Virus record (IMG/VR): IMGVR_UViG_3300010158_000027
Location: 186,001-250,000 of that record
DNA length: 64,000 nt
Strand: one strand, 5' to 3'
DNA from: a virus
Part shown: positions 57,597 to 64,000 of the stretch, in pieces
Numbering within the stretch: position 1 is the stretch's first letter
How the letters are laid out: every line of letters starts with the position of its first letter
Translations under genes and position numbers: made by a program
The notes under the pieces: model-generated
What the model was told of the DNA's origin: nothing
What the model saw: only the letters and a program-made list of their open reading frames with translations
Database searches by the model: none

Positions 57597-58211
57597 ATGG
57601 ATATTTTTAACACAAAAATAGATTTGACCAAAATAACGTGCCATTCTGGAGGGGCGGTGGGATCAGATACCGTTTGGGACGAGATTGGTGAAGAGTTTGG
57701 TGTCAAAACCAATGCTTATTCCTATAGAACAAAGTCGCACGTATCTCAGAATAAGGTGGAGATTTCCGACCAAGATTATGAAGAAGGTGTTATTCAAATA
57801 ACCAAAGCAAACGAAATTTTGGGTAGGTTTGGTATTCATAAATATATGAATCTATTGGCTAGAAACTGGTCGCAGGTTAAATATTCAAAACAAGTTTTTG
57901 CGATTGGTACTATAATCGAAGCTGGCGGGAAATCCGTTAAAGGATACAAAAACAAGTCTAAAAATGACGTAGTTGATGGTGGTACAGGATATGCCGTTAT
58001 GATGGCAATCAATCAAAAAAACGATGCTTATGTTTTCGACCAAATTAAAGATAAGTGGTTTAAATGGGATTATGACTCTCTTAGGTTTGCGGAGTTAAAA
58101 GATGTTCCTTCGATTACAGAACAGGATTTTGCGGGTATAGGAACAAGAGAGATTCGACCGAACGGAATACAAGCAATCAGAGATGTTTATACAAAAACAT
58201 TTATTAAATAA
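57597..58211 (+). CDS. SLOG/Rossmann-like nucleotide-binding protein
   Basis: 204 residues. CHSGGAVGSDTVWDEIGEEF (Gly-rich loop) and the later GGTGYAVMMAIN and GIGTREIRPNGIQAI resemble SLOG-superfamily proteins (YpsA/DprA/LOG-like Rossmann folds that bind nucleotides or nucleotide-derived ligands). Several phage members are known without assigned function; in bacteria some SLOG proteins are parts of anti-phage systems. Confidence 0.6.
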   Translation: MDIFNTKIDLTKITCHSGGAVGSDTVWDEIGEEFGVKTNAYSYRTKSHVSQNKVEISDQDYEEGVIQITKANEILGRFGIHKYMNLLARNWSQVKYSKQVFAIGTIIEAGGKSVKGYKNKSKNDVVDGGTGYAVMMAINQKNDAYVFDQIKDKWFKWDYDSLRFAELKDVPSITEQDFAGIGTREIRPNGIQAIRDVYTKTFIK

Positions 58212-58226
58212 AAAAAACAACAATTA

Positions 58227-58260
58227 AATCCTCATCTGACAAGTTGGGGATTGTTTTTTT
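58227..58260 (+). terminator. terminator overlapping the next promoter
   Basis: AATCCTCA (58227-58234) pairs with TGGGGATT (58245-58252), then GTTTTTTT. The 3' arm also holds the ATTG -33 box of the next promoter. Confidence 0.7.
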
Positions 58261-58281
58261 AAAATAAAATTTCTATATTTA
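58250..58281 (+). promoter_or_regulatory. Bacteroidota-type promoter, leaderless gene
   Basis: ATTG (58250-58253), 20 nt, TATATTTA (58274-58281), then exactly 4 nt to the ATG at 58286. Confidence 0.55.
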
Positions 58282-58285
58282 CAAT

Positions 58286-58690
58286 ATGGAAAAGCGAAGT
58301 AAACACTACGGAGACGTGGTAAAGTGGATAGAAAAGGTAATTGACTCTTGCGAGACATATCGGCAATCAATTACCGTACTTAAATTAATCAGAAATTTTC
58401 GTCAACAATTAATTAATAAATCTCCAGAGACGTATTGGGGAAGTTACCATTACGACATTATTAGTCCACTCGAAAGTAGATTAAGGAGTCGACAATATAC
58501 TATCACATCGACACTAAATGATGGGGAGGATATCGACAAATTAAAAAAAAAACTTGAGGATTTAACAGATAAGTACTCAAGGGTTGTAACCATCCAATCT
58601 GATCCAAAATATCTTGGAACGTTTGAGGATGACAGGAACCAAATTGCGAAGGAAATAAAACTGGTAAAACGTAAAATTAACAATAAATAA
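58286..58690 (+). CDS. hypothetical protein, 134 aa
   Basis: Helical, charged: WIEKVIDSCETYRQSITVLKL, LRSRQYTITSTLNDGED, then coiled coil. Looks like a small DNA- or protein-binding helical protein; unrecognised. Leaderless promoter. Confidence 0.6.
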   Translation: MEKRSKHYGDVVKWIEKVIDSCETYRQSITVLKLIRNFRQQLINKSPETYWGSYHYDIISPLESRLRSRQYTITSTLNDGEDIDKLKKKLEDLTDKYSRVVTIQSDPKYLGTFEDDRNQIAKEIKLVKRKINNK

Positions 58691-58966
58691 ATGATTGGTA
58701 TGTTGAAAAATTTTGTAAAATGGTTTGAAATAAACTGTGGATGGTTTTTTACACATGGTAGAAAACAAGCTGCGTGGGCGGAATACTTAAGAAAAAAATA
58801 TGGTAAAGAGGAAACTAAAAAACCAACTCGTATCACGTTTAGTCCAACACCTAAATGTTTAATTTGTGAAACTGACATGGAAACAATAAAATTAAACCAA
58901 CCATTTTGTGGTGGATGTCTATCTGTTTTGACGGGATTAGTTAAAAATAAGAAAGATGAAATTTAA
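58691..58966 (+). CDS. small protein with Cys pairs, 91 aa
   Basis: N-terminal half aromatic and basic (WFEINCGWFFTHGRKQ, AEYLRKKYG). C-terminal CLICETDM and CGGCLS (C-x2-C ... C-x2-C, ~13 residues apart) form a zinc-ribbon-like site. Start 58691 or 58700. Immediately before thymidylate synthase. Confidence 0.55.
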   Translation: MIGMLKNFVKWFEINCGWFFTHGRKQAAWAEYLRKKYGKEETKKPTRITFSPTPKCLICETDMETIKLNQPFCGGCLSVLTGLVKNKKDEI

Positions 58967-58975
58967 ATATAAGTT

Positions 58976-60268
58976 ATGAATACATTAGATAAAAAATACA
59001 CAGATTTACTCCGAGATATATTAGATAATGGAGTCCGCAAGGAGGATCGTACTGGGACAGGCACACTTTCAGTATTCGGAAGACAGATTCGTCATAATAT
59101 GTCTGAAGGATTTCCATTGATTACATCAAAGAAGATGTATTTTAAGGGTATTGTAACCGAACTATTATGGTTTTTAAGAGGTGATACAAACATTAAATTC
59201 CTAATTGATAATAGTTGTCATATTTGGGATGGAGACGCTTATCAAGCTTATTGTGAGCGATATTGGGAATTAGATGAGATAGATAAAATAAAATATGGTA
59301 GTTCATATTATAATAACGAAACTAATGAGTATGAGTTCGAAACATATTCAAAAGAAGAATTCGTTGACTATATCAAAACAAATGATGAGTTTGCTAAGAA
59401 GTACGGAGATTTAGGCCCAGTTTACGGGAAGCAGTGGAGAGATTGGAAGCATATTAAAGAAGGCGGTTACTTACTTAAAAATGGAAATGAAGGTACAGGA
59501 ACAACAACTAAACATATTGACCAAATCGCAAACCTAATCAACGACCTTAAAACAAACCCAGACTCACGTAGGTTAATGGTTTCAGCGTGGCATGTTGGTG
59601 ATATAGATGAAATGACATTGCCGCCATGCCATTTCGGATTTCAAGTTTATACAAGAGAGTTTAGTTTGGACGAGAGAAAACAAATATTTGAAGATAGAGG
59701 ATACGTTTGCGATCTATGGCCATTTAATGGTGACTGGCATGGTGAATATGATGGATTTGGAATACCACGCAGAGCAATCTCATTAATGTGGTCGCAAAGA
59801 TCGTGTGATATTTTTTTGGGAATCCCATTCAACATCGCTTCTTATGGGTTGTTATTAGAAATCATTGCTAAAACAGTTAATATGGTTCCTGATGAATTGA
59901 TTGGAAACTTGGGTGATACTCATTTATATTCAAATCACATTGAACAAGCAAAGGAACAAATAGGTAGAGAATTAACATATAAAGAACGTTATGATATTTG
60001 GTTTGAGAATAATTACCAAACTGGTATGGAATATAATTTAGATGTCGAACAAGACTTTAATAATAATGTTGGTGAAGATTACATGACTGTACCACCTTAT
60101 AGGTCGAGAGAACCTTTTCCATTACCAACATTAAAAATAAATTCAGGAAATGATAATTGGCATTTATTAGGTATCAACGAAATCATTAATAGTTTAGATC
60201 CAGATATTACTTTTAAAATAGAGAACTATCAATCACATCCGACAATTAAAGCACCACTATCAAATTAA
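58976..60268 (+). CDS. thyA: thymidylate synthase (ThyA), enlarged
   Basis: 430 residues; typical ThyA is near 265. Conserved: VRKEDRTGTGTLSVFG, FPLITSKKM, WFLRGDTNI, GPVYGKQWRDW, RRLMVSAWHV, catalytic TLPPCHFGFQ (~Cys 217), FLGIPFNIASY and NLGDTHLY. Insertions occur after WDGDAYQAY (~90-130), after FQVYTREF (~225-260) and in the C-terminal third. All catalytic blocks are present, so it should make dTMP for phage DNA. Confidence 0.92.
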   Translation: MNTLDKKYTDLLRDILDNGVRKEDRTGTGTLSVFGRQIRHNMSEGFPLITSKKMYFKGIVTELLWFLRGDTNIKFLIDNSCHIWDGDAYQAYCERYWELDEIDKIKYGSSYYNNETNEYEFETYSKEEFVDYIKTNDEFAKKYGDLGPVYGKQWRDWKHIKEGGYLLKNGNEGTGTTTKHIDQIANLINDLKTNPDSRRLMVSAWHVGDIDEMTLPPCHFGFQVYTREFSLDERKQIFEDRGYVCDLWPFNGDWHGEYDGFGIPRRAISLMWSQRSCDIFLGIPFNIASYGLLLEIIAKTVNMVPDELIGNLGDTHLYSNHIEQAKEQIGRELTYKERYDIWFENNYQTGMEYNLDVEQDFNNNVGEDYMTVPPYRSREPFPLPTLKINSGNDNWHLLGINEIINSLDPDITFKIENYQSHPTIKAPLSN

Positions 60269-60274
60269 TCGATT

Positions 60275-60511
60275 ATGAAAACAGGAACCATTAGACATAA
60301 AGACAATATCGGGGTTTATATTGAATATGAACCAAGAAAAGTTTACGGATATTATAAGAACGAAGAGATCTGTAAAATATATTATAGTGAAATAATATTG
60401 AACCCAGACATATTTGCACCTGAGGTTAGTGTTGGAGATAAGGTGTCGTTTATTATTAAAACATATGGAACTGGTGATGGTTCATTTTATGTTGCAGAAA
60501 TAGTTGATTAA
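60275..60511 (+). CDS. hypothetical protein, 78 aa
   Basis: Small beta-barrel-like: MKTGTIRHKDNIGVYIEY, then VSVGDKVSFIIKTYGTG. Resembles an OB/cold-shock-size domain but without RNP motifs. Follows thyA by 6 nt. Confidence 0.55.
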   Translation: MKTGTIRHKDNIGVYIEYEPRKVYGYYKNEEICKIYYSEIILNPDIFAPEVSVGDKVSFIIKTYGTGDGSFYVAEIVD

Positions 60512-60534
60512 CATTAATCGGATAACTATATTTG
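60503..60534 (+). promoter_or_regulatory. Bacteroidota-type promoter
   Basis: GTTG (60503-60506), 20 nt, TATATTTG (60527-60534), before the ATG at 60558. Confidence 0.6.
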
Positions 60535-60557
60535 TATAGGTAAACAAAATTGAAATT

Positions 60558-60764
60558 ATGGAGAAAGAAAATAACAAATGGACAAGAGATCAAGGAGAAT
60601 TGGATAAGCAAAGACTCCTCGAAGCATTAAAGGAAATTTCCGTCTCAGAAGAGGATTTGGAATGGGTTAGTGATAAATTAGATGGGATAATCGACGAGAA
60701 AGAAAAAAATGAAACAAAAGGTAATATTAGTGATAATAACTTTAATAATCGTTTACACTTATAG
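60558..60764 (+). CDS. small hypothetical protein, 68 aa
   Basis: Acidic helical (DQGELDKQRLLEALKEISVS) with a polar Asn-rich tail. Not recognised. Confidence 0.5.
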   Translation: MEKENNKWTRDQGELDKQRLLEALKEISVSEEDLEWVSDKLDGIIDEKEKNETKGNISDNNFNNRLHL

Positions 60765-60798
60765 TTATACCCAATCAAAGTACTATACCCCTTTTTAA
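60709..60798 (+). CDS. 29-aa small membrane peptide
   Basis: MKQKVILVIITLIIVYTYSY...: a single hydrophobic helix or signal segment. It overlaps the previous gene in another frame, so evidence is limited to its length, hydrophobicity and position. Confidence 0.35.
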   Translation: MKQKVILVIITLIIVYTYSYTQSKYYTPF

Positions 60799-60815
60799 AA
60801 ATTAAACCACATAAT

Positions 60816-61136
60816 ATGGAACCAATAGTTAATAAATTAAATTTTGATTTACCAGAAACACCAGACTTTAATCTGGACAATATTGTAAACGAATTCATTC
60901 AGGAGCAACTAAAAAGGGAAGATGAAATTTTTACATCAGCTTTAAGAAAAATGGCTGAACCACCAATAAAGGGTGAGATTACAAAAGGTAAGGTAAAGTG
61001 GAGAGGAATACGGATTGTTCAACATAATGATGGATTTAAATATACAAAATGGTTAGAGCAAAGAGGTAAACAGATTAGTCCAAAAATTATATTTGACGGT
61101 ATTATTAATAATGATTTAAATTATGAAAGCGAGTGA
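60816..61136 (+). CDS. hypothetical protein, 106 aa
   Basis: FDLPETPDFNLDNIVNEFIQE helix, then a basic strand-rich part (ITKGKVKWRGIRIVQHNDGF). Not recognised. Overlaps the next gene by 14 nt. Confidence 0.55.
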   Translation: MEPIVNKLNFDLPETPDFNLDNIVNEFIQEQLKREDEIFTSALRKMAEPPIKGEITKGKVKWRGIRIVQHNDGFKYTKWLEQRGKQISPKIIFDGIINNDLNYESE

Positions 61137-61599
61137 TTTAAGGATTGGGAATTGGGTAAAAATAAAAGAAGAGTTTTCAGAAAGAGACATTCCTTTAGAA
61201 ACATTAGAATTTCAAATTGAAGGGTTTAATGATGGAAGTAACAGATACGAAGAAGGAGCAAAACAAATTTTATTTTGGAGTATAAAAAATAAAGTTTTTG
61301 GGACTACAACTAGTGGGTCTTATGATATAGAATGTGAACCTATTTTATTAACAGAAGAGTGGTTGTTGAAGTTTGGTTTTAAAAAAGAAAACAATACCAC
61401 ATATTCAATAAGTGACAAATTAAGTTCTAGTGAAGTGGGAAAATGGTATTTTTTTAAAAATGAAAACAATTCGTTTACACCACATATAAAAAGAGAAAAT
61501 AAGTTTAGCTGGATTGGAAAAGAAATTAAATACGTACACCAACTACAAAACCTATACTTTGCTCTTACTGGAGAAGAACTTTTATTAAAAGAAATATGA
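61123..61599 (+). CDS. conserved Bacteroidota mobile-element protein, 158 aa
   Basis: MKASDLRIGNWVKIKEEF, ECEPILLTEEWLLKFGF and KYVHQLQNLYFALTGEEL are blocks I recognise from hypothetical proteins common in Bacteroidota phages and mobile elements; no activity assigned. Immediately upstream of the cassette array and perhaps its first cargo. Confidence 0.65.
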   Translation: MKASDLRIGNWVKIKEEFSERDIPLETLEFQIEGFNDGSNRYEEGAKQILFWSIKNKVFGTTTSGSYDIECEPILLTEEWLLKFGFKKENNTTYSISDKLSSSEVGKWYFFKNENNSFTPHIKRENKFSWIGKEIKYVHQLQNLYFALTGEELLLKEI

Positions 61600-61690
61600 A
61601 TAAAGAAAGAATTAGGATGGACTGAACAAACGAGGACAGAAGGACATAGGCAATTTGTTTCTTTGGTTAAACCACAAATGTAGCCTTGTT

Positions 61691-61821
61691 GCTAACGGTT
61701 GAGGGTTTATTTAGTGGCGACTTTACGCACAAAACTTAATTAGAAATACAAAACTTGATAATATGAAAACTGATAATTTGAAACACGAAACTAAGCCATT
61801 GAATAAACCCTTTGTTATGCG
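61691..61821. repeat. attC-like site A
   Basis: GCTAAC (61691-61696) ... AGGGTTTATT (61702-61711) pairs perfectly with AATAAACCCT (61802-61811), ending G-TTATGCG (61814-61821). It is immediately preceded by another imperfect palindrome (GGC-ATTTG / CAAAT-GCC, 61650-61685). Confidence 0.5.
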
Positions 61822-62056
61822 AAGTTTTTTTAAGAAACCAAGTAAGATTATAGAGGTGGAAATCCCAAAAGGTTTTTTCAATTGTGGCGTAAGTGTATGC
61901 AACCACTTTTTTGCAGATACAAATAATAGCGTAGATTGGAAAACGCTTAAATTTCCATTACCAAAACCATTAGGTAAAAAATGGGAGATATTAAGATATG
62001 ATATTGTGAATGAAGAAAAAACCATTGTAGAATTAGTTTCTCGTGGGTGGTTCTAA
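61763..62056 (+). CDS. cassette ORF 1, 97 aa (79 aa from the internal start)
   Basis: Two plausible starts: ATG 61763, inside attC-like site A, or ATG 61817, which overlaps the crossover box GTTATGCG. The body is IIEVEIPKGFFNCGVSVC, then a short strand-rich end. Unrecognised function. Its 3' end is followed by TTCGCATAAC, the exact reverse complement of GTTATGCGAA at its 5' end. Confidence 0.55.
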   Translation: MKTDNLKHETKPLNKPFVMRSFFKKPSKIIEVEIPKGFFNCGVSVCNHFFADTNNSVDWKTLKFPLPKPLGKKWEILRYDIVNEEKTIVELVSRGWF

Positions 62057-62059
62057 AAT

Positions 62060-62194
62060 TTCGCATAACGATACTCAGATATATGGAGTTTTTTCTTAAA
62101 TTGAAATAATAAACTTAAATAATATGAATAAAGATAATAAGAACACAGAAGTTAATGACACAGATAAAAAATTACATATATCTGATGTTAGAAA
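62060..62194. repeat. attC-like site B
   Basis: TTCGCATAAC (62060-62069), then CAGATATATG (62076-62085) pairs perfectly with CATATATCTG (62175-62184), ending GTTAGAAA (62187-62194). Confidence 0.55.
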
Positions 62195-62363
62195 TAGTAT
62201 TCAAGAACGGATTAAAGGACATAAAAACAACATCAGTAGTTGTTTAGAGTTAATACAGACTAAAGGTAGAGAAACTGATGTTGTTATTAACTTATCAGTT
62301 AGTATTAGGAACTCAGAAATTAGAATATCTGAACTGGAATTAGTTCTTGAATATTGTTTCTAA
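62124..62363 (+). CDS. cassette ORF 2, 79 aa
   Basis: Helical small protein (VRNSIQERIKGHKNNISSCL, ISELELVLEYCF). The ATG lies within attC-like site B, so the first ~22 residues are encoded by the palindrome. The stop codon TAA is part of TTTCTAAC, the reverse complement of GTTAGAAA at the cassette's 5' end. Confidence 0.55.
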   Translation: MNKDNKNTEVNDTDKKLHISDVRNSIQERIKGHKNNISSCLELIQTKGRETDVVINLSVSIRNSEIRISELELVLEYCF

Positions 62364-62438
62364 CGTTTTGCAACTACGCTTAACGGCTATCGGAAGCGAA
62401 CGTTTCAAGCCGTTGAGTGTAGATGCTGTTAGGTGCAG
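62357..62438. repeat. attC-like site C
   Basis: TTTCTAAC (62357-62364), CTACGCTTAACGGCT (62374-62388) pairs at 13 of 15 positions with AGCCGTTGAGTGTAG (62408-62422), ending GTTAGGT (62428-62434), a perfect GTTRRRY. About 80 nt: a canonical attC size. Confidence 0.65.
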
Positions 62439-62464
62439 TATTTTTAACAAGTAAATTTAAAATT

Positions 62465-62686
62465 ATGATAATTGATTACAATAAAATAATAGAAAAGCAT
62501 TTAGGTGTTAATACTCCTCAATGGATAAAAGACAATGTATATAGTTGCATTAAAGAAATAGAAGAGCAAAATAAAAAAGAATGCAGTTATATCTCAGATG
62601 GAAGGTTTACATCAGGCAATTGTCTTTATTGCGGAAAATCCAAATACACTCACGGTTTATCGGTAGGTTCGTGCTATTGCAGCTAA
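62465..62686 (+). CDS. cassette ORF 3, 73 aa, zinc-binding type
   Basis: Start at 62465 (MIIDYNKIIEKHLGVN); an in-frame ATG at 62423 lies in attC-like site C. C-terminal CLYCGK and CYCS with an intervening His suggest metal binding. The cassette runs from GTTAGGTGCA (62428) to TGCAGCTAAC (62678-62687), reverse complements at 9 of 10 positions. Confidence 0.55.
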   Translation: MIIDYNKIIEKHLGVNTPQWIKDNVYSCIKEIEEQNKKECSYISDGRFTSGNCLYCGKSKYTHGLSVGSCYCS

Positions 62687-62776
62687 CGATTGGGTGTATG
62701 AGAAGGTTTGCTTAGATGAACTTTCAAATTACCACGAATACTCATAGCAAACTTTCTTATACACCTTGTTACAACC
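62681..62776. repeat. attC-like site D (copy 2 of 35498 repeat)
   Basis: GCTAAC (62682-62687), GGTGTATGAGAAGGTTTGCT (62693-62712) pairs with AGCAAACTTTCTTATACACC (62746-62765), ending GTTACAACC (62768-62776). By my hand alignment it and the following promoter differ from the copy at 35498-35652 at about 13 of 143 positions. Confidence 0.65.
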
Positions 62777-62800
62777 AGTACGGTTAATTTAAGATAAAAC

Positions 62801-62831
62801 TTGACTAATTGGAAAATAAGTAGTATATTTG
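62801..62831 (+). promoter_or_regulatory. Bacteroidota-type promoter, leaderless gene
   Basis: TTG (62801-62803), 20 nt, TATATTTG (62824-62831), then exactly 4 nt to the ATG at 62836. Confidence 0.65.
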
Positions 62832-62835
62832 TATT

Positions 62836-63030
62836 ATGGAAGAAGAAAAACACATTATTGAAACTTTAGCTAATATTGGCGTAGAAAAAGAAACAACGCT
62901 TGAAATAATGCACGAACTCTTATTTAATTCAAGTAACTACGCTGATAATCAAGATGCGATTGACACTATGTTACAAGAAAAATTGGGGATTGATTTATAC
63001 ATAACATTAACACAATATAAAAAAATATGA
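62836..63030 (+). CDS. cassette ORF 4a, 64 aa
   Basis: Helical acidic protein (ETLANIGVEKETTLEIMHEL, DAIDTMLQEKLGIDLYIT). Expressed from its own promoter inside the cassette; overlaps the next gene by 4 nt (ATGA). Unrecognised; size and overlap with a partner would fit a toxin-antitoxin pair, though no family match is evident. Confidence 0.55.
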   Translation: MEEEKHIIETLANIGVEKETTLEIMHELLFNSSNYADNQDAIDTMLQEKLGIDLYITLTQYKKI

Positions 63031-63392
63031 AAAACAGATTTTACATAAAAAACTTTGAAGAAGCCGCTTCATTGAGGAAAAAAGAATTAGACGATGCTTT
63101 GGTTGAAAAATACGAAAAACTCTTATTTCTAGAGAATATCCCAACTGAAGATAAATTAGAATTATCTCAATTGTATGAAGATTTTACTAAGTTTTTAATA
63201 AATGTTGATAATTGTGAAGAAAATTTTCAAACTCTCTTCATTCCGATAACTAAAAAACTATATACTGAGTTTAAAGAAACTGATTTTATTAAAATATTTG
63301 AAATGTATTCAGAGTGGTGTGTTAATTCTAAACTAGAGAATGACGATGAAATATTTAAAGGGTTTATGACGTACTATAAATCGAAGCGATAA
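63027..63392 (+). CDS. cassette ORF 4b, 121 aa
   Basis: All-helical, acidic (NFEEAASLRKKELDDALVEK, LELSQLYEDFTKFLINVDN). Translationally coupled to ORF 4a. The cassette ends with GGTTATAAC (63402-63410), the reverse complement of its start box GTTACAACC at 8 of 9 positions. No known family. Confidence 0.55.
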   Translation: MKNRFYIKNFEEAASLRKKELDDALVEKYEKLLFLENIPTEDKLELSQLYEDFTKFLINVDNCEENFQTLFIPITKKLYTEFKETDFIKIFEMYSEWCVNSKLENDDEIFKGFMTYYKSKR

Positions 63393-63443
63393 TGTAGTAT
63401 TGGTTATAACTAGTGGCTATACGAACTTTAAATTGTATAAAAA

Positions 63444-63563
63444 ATGAAAGTTATTGAAAAACAGTTAGATAACCATACAATCAAAATTATGATTATTTCT
63501 CATAGATTTAATAACTTTCCTAATCTTGACTCAGAAGGATGTTTAATACTTAAAAGAATATGA
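63444..63563 (+). CDS. small hypothetical protein, 39 aa
   Basis: MKVIEKQLDNHTIKIMIISHRF..., ending LILKRI. Its TGA overlaps the next ATG (ATGA), suggesting coupling to the response regulator. Confidence 0.4.
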   Translation: MKVIEKQLDNHTIKIMIISHRFNNFPNLDSEGCLILKRI

Positions 63564-63919
63564 AAAATAAAATGCTTATAGTGGACGATGAGGAGGATAT
63601 CTTAATATTCTTATCATATCACTTTAATAAAAATGGTTTCGATGTTACAACAGCATTAGATGGAGCCATAGGGTTATCTGAATTTGAAAAGAAAAAATTC
63701 GATATTGTTATAACGGATATACGTATGCCAAATATGGATGGTATAGAAATGTGTGGTGAGATAAAAAAACAAGATGATACAACCCCAATCATATTTTTAA
63801 CTGCGGTTACAGATGATTATAAAATATTGCACGCAATGCGAACAGGTGCGTCCCAGTTTGTTGATAAACCAATCAAACTAGATGAACTAACAGATATCGT
63901 TAACGGTTTAATTAATTAA
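63560..63919 (+). CDS. single-domain response regulator (CheY-like)
   Basis: 119 residues, complete receiver domain: LIVDDEED (D9, D10), ITDIRMPNMDG (phospho-acceptor D53), IFLTAV (T81) and VDKPIK (K103). There is no output domain. All residues for phosphorylation are present, so it could take phosphate from a host histidine kinase and compete with host regulators. Rare in phages. Confidence 0.85.
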   Translation: MKNKMLIVDDEEDILIFLSYHFNKNGFDVTTALDGAIGLSEFEKKKFDIVITDIRMPNMDGIEMCGEIKKQDDTTPIIFLTAVTDDYKILHAMRTGASQFVDKPIKLDELTDIVNGLIN

Positions 63920-63920
63920 A

Positions 63921-64000
63921 ATGACAAAAGAGCAAATTTTAAAATACGGAGAAATACAATACCTAAAAGGTAGATTGGATGAACTAGATAAGGCGTTCCC
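63921..64000 (+). CDS. partial CDS at window end
   Basis: MTKEQILKYGEIQYLKGRLD... runs off the window, 1 nt after the response regulator gene. Helical start, unrecognised. Confidence 0.5.
   Translation, partial: MTKEQILKYGEIQYLKGRLDELDKAF

Noticed and set aside
61691-63410. Interpretation of the palindromes as simple transcription terminators
   Set aside because: They lack T-tracts after the stem, have extrahelical bases, and their terminal boxes match the opposite ends of the same cassette.
1-64000. Stop-codon recoding
   Set aside because: Genes end naturally at TAA, TAG and TGA (for example TAG after the resolvase, TGA after thymidylate-region genes), with normal lengths for known families.
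1-64000. CRISPR array
   Set aside because: No regularly spaced direct repeats; the EKIVEV coding repeats and attC-like palindromes are the only repeated structures.

Overview
The window is a stretch of an AT-rich, tightly packed phage genome, most likely a large T4-like myovirus infecting a Bacteroidota (Flavobacteriia-type) host. The evidence for phage is the hallmark set: RuvC-like resolvase, TOPRIM primase, gp47/gp46 (SbcD/SbcC-like) recombination nuclease, phage sigma factor, thymidylate synthase, DUF3310, GH19 endolysin, holin-like and spanin-like proteins, homing endonucleases and many overlapping small genes. The evidence for the host group is promoters of the Bacteroidota type (TTTG, about 20 nt, TAnnTTTG), the general lack of Shine-Dalgarno sequences, and an SprB-type repeat in a virion protein. 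Stops are TAA, TAG and TGA, so I see no sign of recoding.

Layout: 1-3.1 kb virion (tail or adhesin) proteins; 3.1-12.6 kb replication and recombination (RuvC, primase, PD-(D/E)XK nuclease, gp47, gp46); 12.6-16.6 kb a split adenine methyltransferase and the sigma factor, then a small structured RNA; 17.2-25.5 kb membrane, spanin-like and amidase-like proteins, candidate virion proteins, a histone H1-like protein and DnaJ; 25.8-34.3 kb Dam-like methyltransferase, LRR protein, PcfJ-like protein, glutaredoxin and more candidate packaged proteins; 34.3-38.4 kb a run of small accessory genes with a copied recombination-site-like hairpin, then a second methyltransferase; 38.4-41.4 kb a DHH phosphoesterase and a homing endonuclease; 42.0-43.3 kb a large apparently non-coding RNA locus ending in a tRNA-Met-like sequence; 43.3-49.5 kb a cluster of proteins sharing an N-terminal peptide, interrupted by a TnpB element; 50.4-51.7 kb a cluster of aberrant tRNA-like RNAs; 51.7-58.2 kb cell-wall and lysis genes, a GIY-YIG nuclease and small proteins; 58.3-61.6 kb thymidylate synthase and small genes; 61.7-63.4 kb an array of single-gene cassettes bounded by attC-like sites; then a response regulator.

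Three observations stand out. (1) At least 13 otherwise unrelated proteins begin with an amphipathic peptide ending in [L/I/V]-x-E, which looks like a T4-style capsid-targeting sequence cut by a prohead protease. The cargo would include a DHH phosphoesterase, an LRR protein, an HExxH protein and a Ca-loop/zinc-ribbon protein, so a packaged, possibly injected, protein set. (2) Many of these genes are preceded by TATTTATA or TATTTATT, often exactly 4 nt before the ATG. This suggests a phage late promoter giving leaderless mRNAs, perhaps read by the phage sigma factor. (3) At 61.7-63.4 kb, each small gene starts at a GTTRRR-like box and ends at the reverse complement of its own start box, with an imperfect palindrome between neighbours. 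That is the defining geometry of integron gene cassettes, here with no integrase in view.
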